A DNA stretch of 64,000 bases from NCBI RefSeq assembly GCF_020510705.1, contig NZ_CP075184.1:992001-1056000 (forward strand). The letters run 5' to 3'. Numbering within the stretch: the first letter of the stretch is position 1; each line of letters opens with the position of its first letter. This DNA is from Acidovorax radicis (lineage in GTDB: Bacteria; Pseudomonadota; Gammaproteobacteria; Burkholderiales; Burkholderiaceae_C). The translations under genes and the position numbers were made by a program. The notes beneath the pieces were generated by a model. That model had not been told where the DNA came from. It was given only the letters and a program-made list of their open reading frames with translations, and made no database searches. Positions 1 to 7,263 of the stretch are shown here, piece after piece.

Positions 1-1199
1 GACAAGAGGTACTTGGCTCGCTCAAGCCCGGCCAGACCCTGGTCAGCATCGTTAACCGCGAGCTGGCGGCCACCATGGGTGAAGGCGTGGCGGACATCAA
101 CCTGGCGGCCCAGCCGCCTGCCATCATTTTGATGGCAGGCTTGCAGGGGGCGGGTAAAACCACCACCACGGCCAAGCTGGCCAAGCACCTGATCGAAAAG
201 CGCAAGAAGAAGGTCTTGACCGTTTCGGGCGACGTGTACCGCCCGGCCGCCATTGAGCAGCTCAAGACGGTGACCCAGCAGGCCGGCGCCGAGTGGTTCC
301 CCAGCACGCCCGACCAGAAGCCGCTGGATATCGCGCTGGCGGCGCTCGATTACGCCAAGAAGCATTACTTCGACGTGCTGCTGGTCGATACGGCCGGCCG
401 CCTGGCCATCGACGAAGCCTTGATGAAAGAAATCAAGGACCTGCACGCCGCACTGAAGCCGGTCGAGACCTTGTTCGTGGTAGATGCCATGCAGGGCCAG
501 GATGCCATCAACACGGCCAAGGCGTTCAAAGAGGCGCTGCCGCTGACCGGCATCGTGCTGACCAAGCTTGATGGCGATTCGCGTGGCGGTGCGGCGTTGT
601 CGGTGCGGCAGGTGACGGGAGCCCCCATCAAGTTTGCGGGCGTGTCCGAGAAACTCGATGGCCTGGAGGTGTTCGATGCCGAGCGCCATGCGGGCCGTAT
701 TCTGGGCATGGGCGACATCGTTGCGCTGGTGGAGCAGGTCACCGCCGGGGTGGACATGGAGGCCGCGCAAAAGCTGGCGGCCAAGGTCAAGAGTGGCGAT
801 GGGTTCGATCTGAACGATTTCCTCTCGCAGATCCAGCAGATGAAGCAGATGGGCGGGTTGTCCAGCCTGATGGACAAGCTCCCGTCTCACCTCACGGCCA
901 AGGCCGGTGCGGTGGACATGGACAAGGCCGAGAAGGACATCAAGCGCAAGGAAGGCATCATTCAGAGCATGACGCCCAAGGAACGCCGCAGGCCCGAAAT
1001 CATCAAGGCCACCCGCAAAAAACGCATTGCCAACGGCGCCGGGGTGCAGGTTCAGGAGGTCAACCGCCTGCTCAAGGAGTTTGAGCAGATGCAGGACATG
1101 ATGAAGAAGATGAAGGGCGGCGGACTGATGAAGATGATGAAAAAAATGGGCGGCATGAAAGGCATGGGCGGTGGCGGTATGCCCAAGATGCCCTTCTGA
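1..1199 (+). CDS. ffh: Signal recognition particle protein Ffh, 5'-truncated by the window edge
   Basis: GTPase subunit of the signal recognition particle, which binds 4.5S RNA and targets signal-bearing nascent chains to FtsY at the membrane. The frame is already open at base 3 (NG-domain residues before the first visible Met), so the true start lies upstream and about 50-70 residues are missing. Visible motifs: the P-loop GLQGAGKTTTT, DTAGR, TKLDGDSRGGA, then a methionine-rich M domain ending in a run of Met/Lys/Gly that binds signal peptides and RNA. A strong bidirectional terminator follows, and the next gene is convergent, so ffh is transcribed from outside the window. Identification is certain. 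Confidence 0.98.
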   Translation, partial: QEVLGSLKPGQTLVSIVNRELAATMGEGVADINLAAQPPAIILMAGLQGAGKTTTTAKLAKHLIEKRKKKVLTVSGDVYRPAAIEQLKTVTQQAGAEWFPSTPDQKPLDIALAALDYAKKHYFDVLLVDTAGRLAIDEALMKEIKDLHAALKPVETLFVVDAMQGQDAINTAKAFKEALPLTGIVLTKLDGDSRGGAALSVRQVTGAPIKFAGVSEKLDGLEVFDAERHAGRILGMGDIVALVEQVTAGVDMEAAQKLAAKVKSGDGFDLNDFLSQIQQMKQMGGLSSLMDKLPSHLTAKAGAVDMDKAEKDIKRKEGIIQSMTPKERRRPEIIKATRKKRIANGAGVQVQEVNRLLKEFEQMQDMMKKMKGGGLMKMMKKMGGMKGMGGGGMPKMPF

Positions 1200-1220
1200 T
1201 TTTTAAGCATTTTTGGCCTC

Positions 1221-1258
1221 TAGCGCTTATACATAAAGCGCTATCAGCTATCAATAAG
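1221..1258. repeat. Dispersed intergenic repeat, copy 1 (GCGCTT..AAGCGC family)
   Basis: Core TAGCGCTTATACATAAAGCG with a flanking AGCTATCA block. One of six related copies in this window, all between genes. It can fold into a short hairpin on either strand. Lies between the ffh stop and its terminator. Confidence 0.8.
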
Positions 1259-1267
1259 TGAGCAAAA

Positions 1268-1296
1268 CAAAAAACCGGTGAGGGCCGGTTTTTTTG
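1268..1296. terminator. Bidirectional intrinsic terminator between ffh and opgH
   Basis: A run of A, then AACCGG, a short loop, CCGGTT and a run of T. The A and T tracts on both sides make it usable on both strands, which fits the convergent ends of ffh (plus) and opgH (minus). Confidence 0.88.
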
Positions 1297-1336
1297 TGGG
1301 TGGGCGCCGTTCGCTACAAGGTGCACGCTGGCCGGC

Positions 1337-3361
1337 TCACGCAGCCTTGAGCAGCACTGCGGCAGACAGCTGGCTGGCATGCAGCCAGGCGCGGCGCAAC
1401 ACGGGCGGCGACCATGCTTCCTCGGGGATCAGCAGCAGGCGCTGGGCACGCAGGGCCTTGCCCAAGGCGATCTGGCTGGTGACAACCGCCAGCGGAATGG
1501 CCAGCGCCAAAGGCAGGCCCACCGGCAGCAGCCACAGCAGCGCGCTGCTGTCGATTAGCGCGACCCCGACGCCCAACAAGGCAATCACCGCACTCATGGG
1601 GGCCAGCTGGCGTACCGCGTACAACCAAGGCACGGCATGGGCTTCGCGCGGGGGCGACTTCCATTCGAGCTTCAGGCCGGTCAACGCGATCAGTACAAAC
1701 AGCGAATGCGCCAGCATGCGGATGGGGGCTTGCAGGATGGCGAGCACGCTTTCCAGCACGGCACTTTTGAGCAAGCTGAAAGCGCCTCCGTACTCCTTTT
1801 GCTCGTGGCGCATGAACACGGCCGTCACGCCCAGGATGCGGGGCAGAAAGAGCATGCACAGCGTCCATCCCCAGAGCGCGAGCAACTCGGTGGGCAGGAT
1901 ATGCCAGTCGGCCACCAGCTTGGCGCCCGACAGCCACAGCGCCGTGCCCAGCGTGAGAAACGCCAGCCACAGCGGCGCCGACAGGTAGGCCATGGCCCCT
2001 GTGATGAACATCGAGCGGTGCACAGGGTGGATGCCGGGTTCGGCCACGAGACGGGCGTTTTGCAGGTTACCCTGGCACCAGCGACGGTCGCGCTGCAGCT
2101 CGGCCAGCAGGTCTGGTGGCTGTTGCTCATAGCTGCCGATCAGGTCGGAGACCAGCCACACGTGGTATCCAGCGCGGCGCATCAACGCAGCCTCCACAAA
2201 GTCGTGCGACATGATGCCGCCCGCCAAACCGCCTTTGCCCTTGATGGGGGCGAGCGCACAGTGCTGCATGAAAGGCTCCACACGCAGGATGGCGTTGTGG
2301 CCCCAATAGTGCGACTCGCCCAACTGCCAATACTGCATGCCCAGCGTGAACAGCCGGCCGGTGACGCGCGACGCAAACTGCTGTGCGCGTGCGTGCAGTG
2401 TGACGTGGCCGATGGCCTGGGTGGCCGTCTGGATGATGCCGGCGCTGGGGTGGGCTTCCATCAGCTTGGCCATCGAGACGATGCAATCGCCGCTCATCAC
2501 GCTGTCGGCGTCCAGCACCACCATGTAACGGTAGTCCTTGCCCCAGCGGCGACAAAAATCGGCCACATTGCCCGCTTTGCGGTGTGTGCGGCGCGTGCGC
2601 AGGCGGTAATACACCTGCACCTGGGGCTGTTGGCCGTGTTCGGCCAGTGCGGTACGCAGGTCCTCCCAGGCGGCGCGCTCGGCTGCGGCAATGCCGCTGT
2701 CGTAGCTGTCTGACAAGACAAACACATCAAACGTGGCGCCATGCCCGGTGGAGGCCACTGACTCGCAGGTAGCCCGCAGGCCGGCAAATACCGTGGCCAC
2801 GTCTTCATTGCAGATCGGCATGATGATGGCGGTGCGGGCCCCTGGCGCCAGCGTGTGCGCCGTGACGCTGCGCACAGACAGGGCGTGTTTGTCGCCGCGC
2901 ACCATCACCCAAAACCCCATCAGGCCGGTCAGAAAGCCTGTGACTACCCAGGCGGAGAGCAGTGCAAACAGCGCAATCTGTCCATAGCTCAGCCAGGCGT
3001 TGTCATAGACAGGCTGCACATTGGCAAACAAATAACTCGCGAGCGTGGTGGTCAGCAGGGTCAGCAATGCAAAAGTCCAGCGGCGGCGCTGCGCACCGGT
3101 TTGCCAGGCGGTGCTCGTTGGGTTGTCAGGCTGTGCAGGCTGCGGGGCCTGTGGCGCGGCTTGGCAACCGGTCAGGCGCAGCAGCAATGCGGTACTCAGA
3201 CTGTTCCAGAACCCCCGCCAGGGCACCGGCGCCATGGAGCCTCGGTTGAGCGGGGGCGCCGTGACCGAATTGGGGTGGCGTTCCTCACGCAACGCACTGC
3301 GCTGAGCGGTGTCGCCGTGGCGCTCTCTGGGGTTTACTCGGGAAGAATGATGTGCGTCCAT
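1337..3361 (-). CDS. opgH: Glucans biosynthesis glucosyltransferase OpgH (MdoH)
   Basis: Inner-membrane family 2 glycosyltransferase that builds the beta-1,2-glucan backbone of osmoregulated periplasmic glucans from UDP-glucose and moves it across the membrane. Two transmembrane segments lie near residues 90-155. A cytoplasmic catalytic domain follows with LDADS near residue 280 and QRDRRW near residue 422, then a cluster of C-terminal membrane helices. At 674 aa it is shorter than E. coli OpgH (847 aa); the cytoplasmic N-terminus before the first helix is about 90 residues. The start overlaps the end of opgG by 28 bases, so translation is probably coupled in an opgGH operon. No good SD precedes this ATG, and an internal start cannot be excluded. 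Confidence 0.95.
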   Translation of the reverse strand: MDAHHSSRVNPRERHGDTAQRSALREERHPNSVTAPPLNRGSMAPVPWRGFWNSLSTALLLRLTGCQAAPQAPQPAQPDNPTSTAWQTGAQRRRWTFALLTLLTTTLASYLFANVQPVYDNAWLSYGQIALFALLSAWVVTGFLTGLMGFWVMVRGDKHALSVRSVTAHTLAPGARTAIIMPICNEDVATVFAGLRATCESVASTGHGATFDVFVLSDSYDSGIAAAERAAWEDLRTALAEHGQQPQVQVYYRLRTRRTHRKAGNVADFCRRWGKDYRYMVVLDADSVMSGDCIVSMAKLMEAHPSAGIIQTATQAIGHVTLHARAQQFASRVTGRLFTLGMQYWQLGESHYWGHNAILRVEPFMQHCALAPIKGKGGLAGGIMSHDFVEAALMRRAGYHVWLVSDLIGSYEQQPPDLLAELQRDRRWCQGNLQNARLVAEPGIHPVHRSMFITGAMAYLSAPLWLAFLTLGTALWLSGAKLVADWHILPTELLALWGWTLCMLFLPRILGVTAVFMRHEQKEYGGAFSLLKSAVLESVLAILQAPIRMLAHSLFVLIALTGLKLEWKSPPREAHAVPWLYAVRQLAPMSAVIALLGVGVALIDSSALLWLLPVGLPLALAIPLAVVTSQIALGKALRAQRLLLIPEEAWSPPVLRRAWLHASQLSAAVLLKAA

Positions 3362-4920
3362 GTTTCGCTCACAGCGTGGTTATCGTGTTGAAGAAAAGCG
3401 CGCAGCTCGACGGGCCGGTGGGCGTCGGTGCGCTGTACGCGAACCGTCATGCGCCACTGCCCTGTGGCAGGGTTGCGATAGGCCATGTTTTCGAGCACCT
3501 GGCCGTTGGCATCGCTGGTCACCACCGCTTTGACCGTGGCGTCGGCAGGCAGGGCCAGGAGGGCCGGCCCATCGAAGTCGACGACGTACTGGGTTTGTTG
3601 GCGCAAGGTTTCGGCGCTTTGTTTCGTGTAGCCCATGCCACGGCGCGACTGGGTAGCCCAGGCACTGGGTGGGCGCTGCTGGTCATCGCCCTGCCAGCTC
3701 AGCTCGTAGGCGAATTCCAGCGGCTGACCGGGGGCGGGCATCTGCGCGGGCACCCAGTAGGCGACGATGTTGTCGTGTGTTTCATCGGGCGTGTTCAGCT
3801 GAACCAGCTCCACACGGCCCGCCCCCCAGTTGTGCAGCGGGCGCACCCAGGCGCTGGGGCGGCGTTCATAGCGGGCTTCCACGTCTTCGTAGCTGGCCCA
3901 CTGGCGGTCACGTTGCATCAGCCCAAAACCTATGGGGTTCTTGGTGGCAAAAGAGGTCACCAACGTCTGCTTGGGGTTTTGCAGGGGCCTCCACAACCAT
4001 TCGCCTTCGCCGGTGGCGATCATCAGACCATCCGAGTCATGCACCTCGGGCCGGAAGTCGTCCTTGCGGGGCTGGTTCTCGCCAAAAAAGAACATGCTCG
4101 TCAGCGGGGCGATACCCAGCGTGGCAATGGGGTTGCCCGTGCCGGAGCCGGTGCGTAAAAAAACGCGGCTGTGAACGGTGGTGGTGGTCTGTGCGCCGGG
4201 TTGGATGTCAAAGCGATACGCACCGCTCGCACGGGGTGAATCCAGGAGCGCGTACACGGTCACCGTGGTGGCGTTGGCTTCGGGCCTGACGAGCCAGAAC
4301 TCGGTGAAGCGCGGAAACTCTTCGCCTTGGCCGGGTGCTGCGCCCGCCGTGTCAATGGCCAACCCGCGCGCAGACAGGCCGTACTGCTGCCCTTTGCCCA
4401 GCGCACGAAAATAGCTGGCGCCCTGAAACACTGCCAGTTCGTCTTTGTACGCACTGGAGTTCAAGGGGTTGTGCAGCCTGAAGCCGGCAAAGCCCAGGTC
4501 ACCCCAGGTCTCGGGCCGGACCTCGTTCTTGCCGTAGTCAAAATCCGCGCGGTTGTAACGGATGTGGCGTGTGCCTTGTGGGGTCACTTCGTTGATCAGC
4601 ACCGGCGTGGTCTGGTACAGGCCCAGGTGGAAGAACATTGCTTCGAACGCGAGGTTTTCCTTGCGCCACAGCGCACGCTCAGGGCGCCAGCGGATGTCGC
4701 GAACCTGGTCGTAGTTGAGCGGGGCCAGATCCGCTGGCAGCTTGTTGCTGACTGGCTGATATGGCTTTTGGGCGCGCTCTCGGGCGATCTGCGTCACGCG
4801 CTCAAAATCGAAGCCCTGTGCCTGTGCTGTGCCTGTCAACAGCACGGCGCCCAGCACCACCGCGAGCCACTGGGTGCGCCGCGAGAACGGTGAAGATGGA
4901 GTAAAAAAAGAAGCCTGCAT
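3334..4920 (-). CDS. opgG: Glucan biosynthesis protein OpgG (MdoG), periplasmic
   Basis: Periplasmic protein needed to make and branch osmoregulated periplasmic glucans. It has 528 aa, close to the family length (about 510-550). A Sec signal peptide spans about residues 14-34 (WLAVVLGAVLLTG, then AQA). The mature part begins FDFERV and carries the expected two-domain beta-sandwich sequence, including a WRPERALWRKE stretch. It is first in an operon with opgH. Upstream lie a consensus sigma-54 promoter, an IHF site and two GlrR-type sites. The predicted transcript start is only about 2 bases before this ATG and no SD is visible, so the mRNA may be leaderless. No other start would keep the signal peptide. 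Confidence 0.95.
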   Translation of the reverse strand: MQASFFTPSSPFSRRTQWLAVVLGAVLLTGTAQAQGFDFERVTQIARERAQKPYQPVSNKLPADLAPLNYDQVRDIRWRPERALWRKENLAFEAMFFHLGLYQTTPVLINEVTPQGTRHIRYNRADFDYGKNEVRPETWGDLGFAGFRLHNPLNSSAYKDELAVFQGASYFRALGKGQQYGLSARGLAIDTAGAAPGQGEEFPRFTEFWLVRPEANATTVTVYALLDSPRASGAYRFDIQPGAQTTTTVHSRVFLRTGSGTGNPIATLGIAPLTSMFFFGENQPRKDDFRPEVHDSDGLMIATGEGEWLWRPLQNPKQTLVTSFATKNPIGFGLMQRDRQWASYEDVEARYERRPSAWVRPLHNWGAGRVELVQLNTPDETHDNIVAYWVPAQMPAPGQPLEFAYELSWQGDDQQRPPSAWATQSRRGMGYTKQSAETLRQQTQYVVDFDGPALLALPADATVKAVVTSDANGQVLENMAYRNPATGQWRMTVRVQRTDAHRPVELRAFLQHDNHAVSETWTHIILPE

Positions 4921-4933
4921 GCGGGCTACTAGG

Positions 4934-4948
4934 GCAAACCCCGTGCCA
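4934..4948 (-). promoter_or_regulatory. Consensus sigma-54 (RpoN) promoter of opgGH
   Basis: Read on the minus strand: TGGCAC-GGGGT-TTGC, a full match to the -24/-12 consensus TGGCACG-N4-TTGC with correct GG-N10-GC spacing. Expected transcription start is near base 4922, immediately before the opgG ATG at 4920. Confidence 0.82.
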
Positions 4949-4956
4949 GCATTGAA

Positions 4957-4979
4957 AAGTCGTTCTATATCAACGACTT
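4957..4979. promoter_or_regulatory. Perfect inverted repeat upstream of opgG
   Basis: Arms AAGTCGTT and AACGACTT separated by 7 bases. It lies just upstream of the sigma-54 -24 element and overlaps the IHF consensus. It could be an extra operator, or a by-product of the IHF site. Confidence 0.5.
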
Positions 4980-4980
4980 A
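4968..4980 (+). promoter_or_regulatory. IHF-binding consensus between enhancer sites and sigma-54 promoter
   Basis: TATCAACGACTTA matches WATCAANNNNTTR at every position. Placed between the upstream activator sites and the sigma-54 promoter, where IHF usually bends DNA to let an activator loop onto RNA polymerase. Confidence 0.65.
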
Positions 4981-5042
4981 TCGGTCTTTTTGCTTGTAAG
5001 TGTTTGTGCACTGCGGTAGGGGGCCGCTTTTCACCCCTGTTT

Positions 5043-5060
5043 TGTCGCCAAAGGGCGACA
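5043..5060. promoter_or_regulatory. Candidate GlrR upstream activator site 1
   Basis: TGTC-N10-GACA (TGTCGCCAAAGGGCGACA), the motif described for E. coli GlrR (YfhA) at the glmY promoter. Its centre is about 130 bases upstream of the predicted opgG transcription start. The recognition helix of the adjacent GlrR (RNRTEFYRLL) is almost that of E. coli GlrR. Confidence 0.7.
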
Positions 5061-5102
5061 GATGGCCGCAGCCAGGGATGAAAACCTCAGTGAATCAACA
5101 AC

Positions 5103-6524
5103 TTAGTCGTGTCGCTCGTCAGCGACACCATCCACGCCGGGCGTATCGTTCTTGAAGTGACCCGGTGTGAGTTCGTGCTTTTGCAGCAGGCGGTAGAACT
5201 CGGTCCGGTTGCGCTGGGCCAGGCCGGCGGCGTCGGCCACGTTGCCATCGGTCATCTTGAGCAAGCCCACCAGATATTCACGCTCAAAGCGCTGGCGCGC
5301 TTCCGCAAAACTCAGCACTTGGGTGGAGGGTGTGCGCAGGGCGCGCTGCACCAGGGTGAGAGGCACCAGCGGCGTGGTGGAGAGTGCGCACACTTGTTCC
5401 ACCACGTTGTAGAGCTGGCGCACATTGCCGGGCCATGTGGCCATGGTCAGTGCCTTGAGCGCCTCGGGCGCAAAACCCGACAGCCGTTTGTCGTATTTGC
5501 GCGAGAGCTTGTCGAGGAAGTAGTTGGCCAGCAGCGCAATGTCTTCGCGTCGCTCGCCAAGTGTGGGCAGCGCCAGCGTGACGACGTTGAGGCGGTAATA
5601 CAGGTCTTCGCGAAACTGGGCGGTCGCCATGGCGGCTTCCAGATCGCGGTGGGTGGCCGAGATGATGCGCACGTCAATCGCCGTGGCCTGGCTGGCTCCC
5701 ACGGGGCGCACGGCGCGCTCTTGCAGTACACGCAGCAGCTTGACCTGCAGCGCCGGGGGCATGTCACCAATTTCGTCGAGCAGCAGCGTGCCCCCCTCGG
5801 CCGCCTGAAAAAGCCCTTTGTGGTTGCTTACCGCATCGGTGAACGCCCCTTTGACGTGTCCGAACAATTCCGATTCGAGCAGCGCTTCAGGGATGGCGCC
5901 GCAGTTGACTGCCACAAACGGGCGGTTGGCCCGTGGGCTGGCGCGGTGAATAGCGCGCGCCAGCAGCTCCTTGCCGGCACCACTGTCGCCCAGCAACAGC
6001 ACACTGGCATCCGACTGCGCCACCATGTACGCCTCGGCCAGCAGGTCCGTCATGCGGTTGGATCGGCTCACGATCTCCGATCGCCAGTCTTCGTTGGCGT
6101 GTGCATGGGTGGCAACGGGCGCGCTCAGGGCCAGCGCCTGGCCAATCTTTTCCAACAGATCTTTGCCGTCGTAGGGTTTGGTCAGGTAGGTAAAGACACC
6201 GCGCGATGTGGCCTCCACTGCATCGGGAATGGTGCCGTGTGCGGTCAGCAAAATCACCGGCAGCGACGGATGTCGCGCACGCACTTCGTCAAACAAGGCC
6301 AGTCCGTCACGCCCTGGCAGGCGCACGTCGCTCAACACGAGTTGGGGGCGCGCCGTGTCCAGCTGGGCCAGTGCCGCTTCGGCAGAACCCACGGCGATCA
6401 CTTCGTATCCCGCTGCCTTCAGCCGCAGTGACAGCAGTCTCAGCATGTCGGCATCGTCATCGACCACCAGGAGACGCGCAGCGGGGGCCAGGCGGCGGTT
6501 GTTGATAGACGGGGGTGTAGCCAT
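5103..6524 (-). CDS. glrR: Sigma-54-dependent response regulator GlrR (QseF/YfhA)
   Basis: NtrC-family activator of the GlrK/GlrR two-component system. The receiver domain has acidic residues D22-D23, phospho-acceptor D66 and K116. The AAA+ domain has Walker A GDSGAGKE (179-186) and Walker B LLLDEIGD. A C-terminal Fis-type helix-turn-helix ends with RNRTEFYRLLQKHEL. Oddity: the sigma-54 contact loop reads GAFTDA instead of GAFTGA (Asp at 230, codon GAT). At 473 aa it is slightly longer than E. coli GlrR. It is last in the order glrK-qseG-glrR, as in enterobacteria, and is followed by two putative GlrR sites and the sigma-54 promoter of opgGH. Family assignment is firm; its target is inferred. 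Confidence 0.93.
   Translation of the reverse strand: MATPPSINNRRLAPAARLLVVDDDADMLRLLSLRLKAAGYEVIAVGSAEAALAQLDTARPQLVLSDVRLPGRDGLALFDEVRARHPSLPVILLTAHGTIPDAVEATSRGVFTYLTKPYDGKDLLEKIGQALALSAPVATHAHANEDWRSEIVSRSNRMTDLLAEAYMVAQSDASVLLLGDSGAGKELLARAIHRASPRANRPFVAVNCGAIPEALLESELFGHVKGAFTDAVSNHKGLFQAAEGGTLLLDEIGDMPPALQVKLLRVLQERAVRPVGASQATAIDVRIISATHRDLEAAMATAQFREDLYYRLNVVTLALPTLGERREDIALLANYFLDKLSRKYDKRLSGFAPEALKALTMATWPGNVRQLYNVVEQVCALSTTPLVPLTLVQRALRTPSTQVLSFAEARQRFEREYLVGLLKMTDGNVADAAGLAQRNRTEFYRLLQKHELTPGHFKNDTPGVDGVADERHD
5110..5127. promoter_or_regulatory. Candidate GlrR upstream activator site 2, inside the 3' end of glrR
   Basis: TGTCGCTCGTCAGCGACA, a second perfect TGTC-N10-GACA with extended arms TGTCGCY and RGCGACA like site 1. 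Its centre is 67 bases from that of site 1 and about 196 bases upstream of the predicted opgG start. It is also coding sequence of the last GlrR codons, so coding constraint contributes to it. Confidence 0.6.
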
Positions 6525-6561
6525 GGCTGGTTGTCTCGCTCAATCTTCTGGTGTGGGGGCG

Positions 6562-7263
6562 TCAGGGGGCCGGTCGTTGCGTGTTGCTGCCGGGGGCTGG
6601 CGCAGGCGCGGAGGGCGGCGAGACCGGGCGGGTGGTCAGGCTGCGTTCGATGGCACGCACCGCCTCCAGGCGCTCGTTGAGCTGGTCGTTGCGGCGCTGC
6701 GTGTCACGCAACTGCTGGCTTTGCTTCTCCAGTTGGTCTTCAAGCCGTCGCTGTTGCAGCAGGCGCGCTTCAACCAGGCGTGCCAGCGGCTGCAGTGCCT
6801 GTGCTTCGTCTGTGGCGTTGTTGGCTAACACCCGTTGCACCAGGCCGAGGGCGCGCGCAGTATCCACGGCCTGGCGGGTGTGGGACAAAGCGATGGCCAG
6901 CACCAGTGTTTTTTCTGCTGCCGTCTCTTCGGTAGCGCTTAGGCGGGCAATCTCCTTGCCCAGCTCTGGGGCGGGCATGCTCAAAATCCTATCCGTCTGG
7001 GCCAGCACCCGCTGCACCGGATCCGCCGTGGCGGGCGTTGTGGGGGCAGCCGAGGGCGATGAGTCTGCATCTGTTGGCGCATTGGCCGCTGGAGATGTCG
7101 TCACCCAGCTGGTGGGATCGGGTGGTGGTTGCGACACCCGCTTGGGCATCATGGGCGCCTGGCAGCCCGCCAGCACAAGGCTCACAACCATCGACAAGAT
7201 GCCGGCGTGCCGACTCCGCCACGGGATCGTTGGGGTTATGGGAGGGGTGCAACTAGGCTGCAT
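6562..7263 (-). CDS. qseG: QseG/YfhG-like outer-membrane lipoprotein of the GlrKR locus
   Basis: Small lipoprotein lying between the sensor kinase and response regulator, the position of E. coli qseG (yfhG). A hydrophobic signal ends in lipobox LAGC with the lipidated Cys at 34. A Pro/Ser/Thr/Ala-rich linker follows, then a helical domain (about 80-150) and a Glu/Gln/Arg/Leu-rich coiled coil (about 150-210), and a Pro-rich tail. It has 233 aa. Its start overlaps the glrK stop by 11 bases, indicating translational coupling. QseG is known to interact with the sensor kinase in enterobacteria; that role is inferred here from context, since sequence conservation in this family is low. Confidence 0.8.
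   Translation of the reverse strand: MQPSCTPPITPTIPWRSRHAGILSMVVSLVLAGCQAPMMPKRVSQPPPDPTSWVTTSPAANAPTDADSSPSAAPTTPATADPVQRVLAQTDRILSMPAPELGKEIARLSATEETAAEKTLVLAIALSHTRQAVDTARALGLVQRVLANNATDEAQALQPLARLVEARLLQQRRLEDQLEKQSQQLRDTQRRNDQLNERLEAVRAIERSLTTRPVSPPSAPAPAPGSNTQRPAP

Noticed and set aside
5043..5060. Hairpin downstream of glrR as an intrinsic terminator
   Set aside because: No T-tract on either strand, and it matches the GlrR site motif in exactly the right place.
5109..6431. Plus-strand open frame of 440 codons over glrR
   Set aside because: Antisense to a clear NtrC-family gene; no domain of its own.
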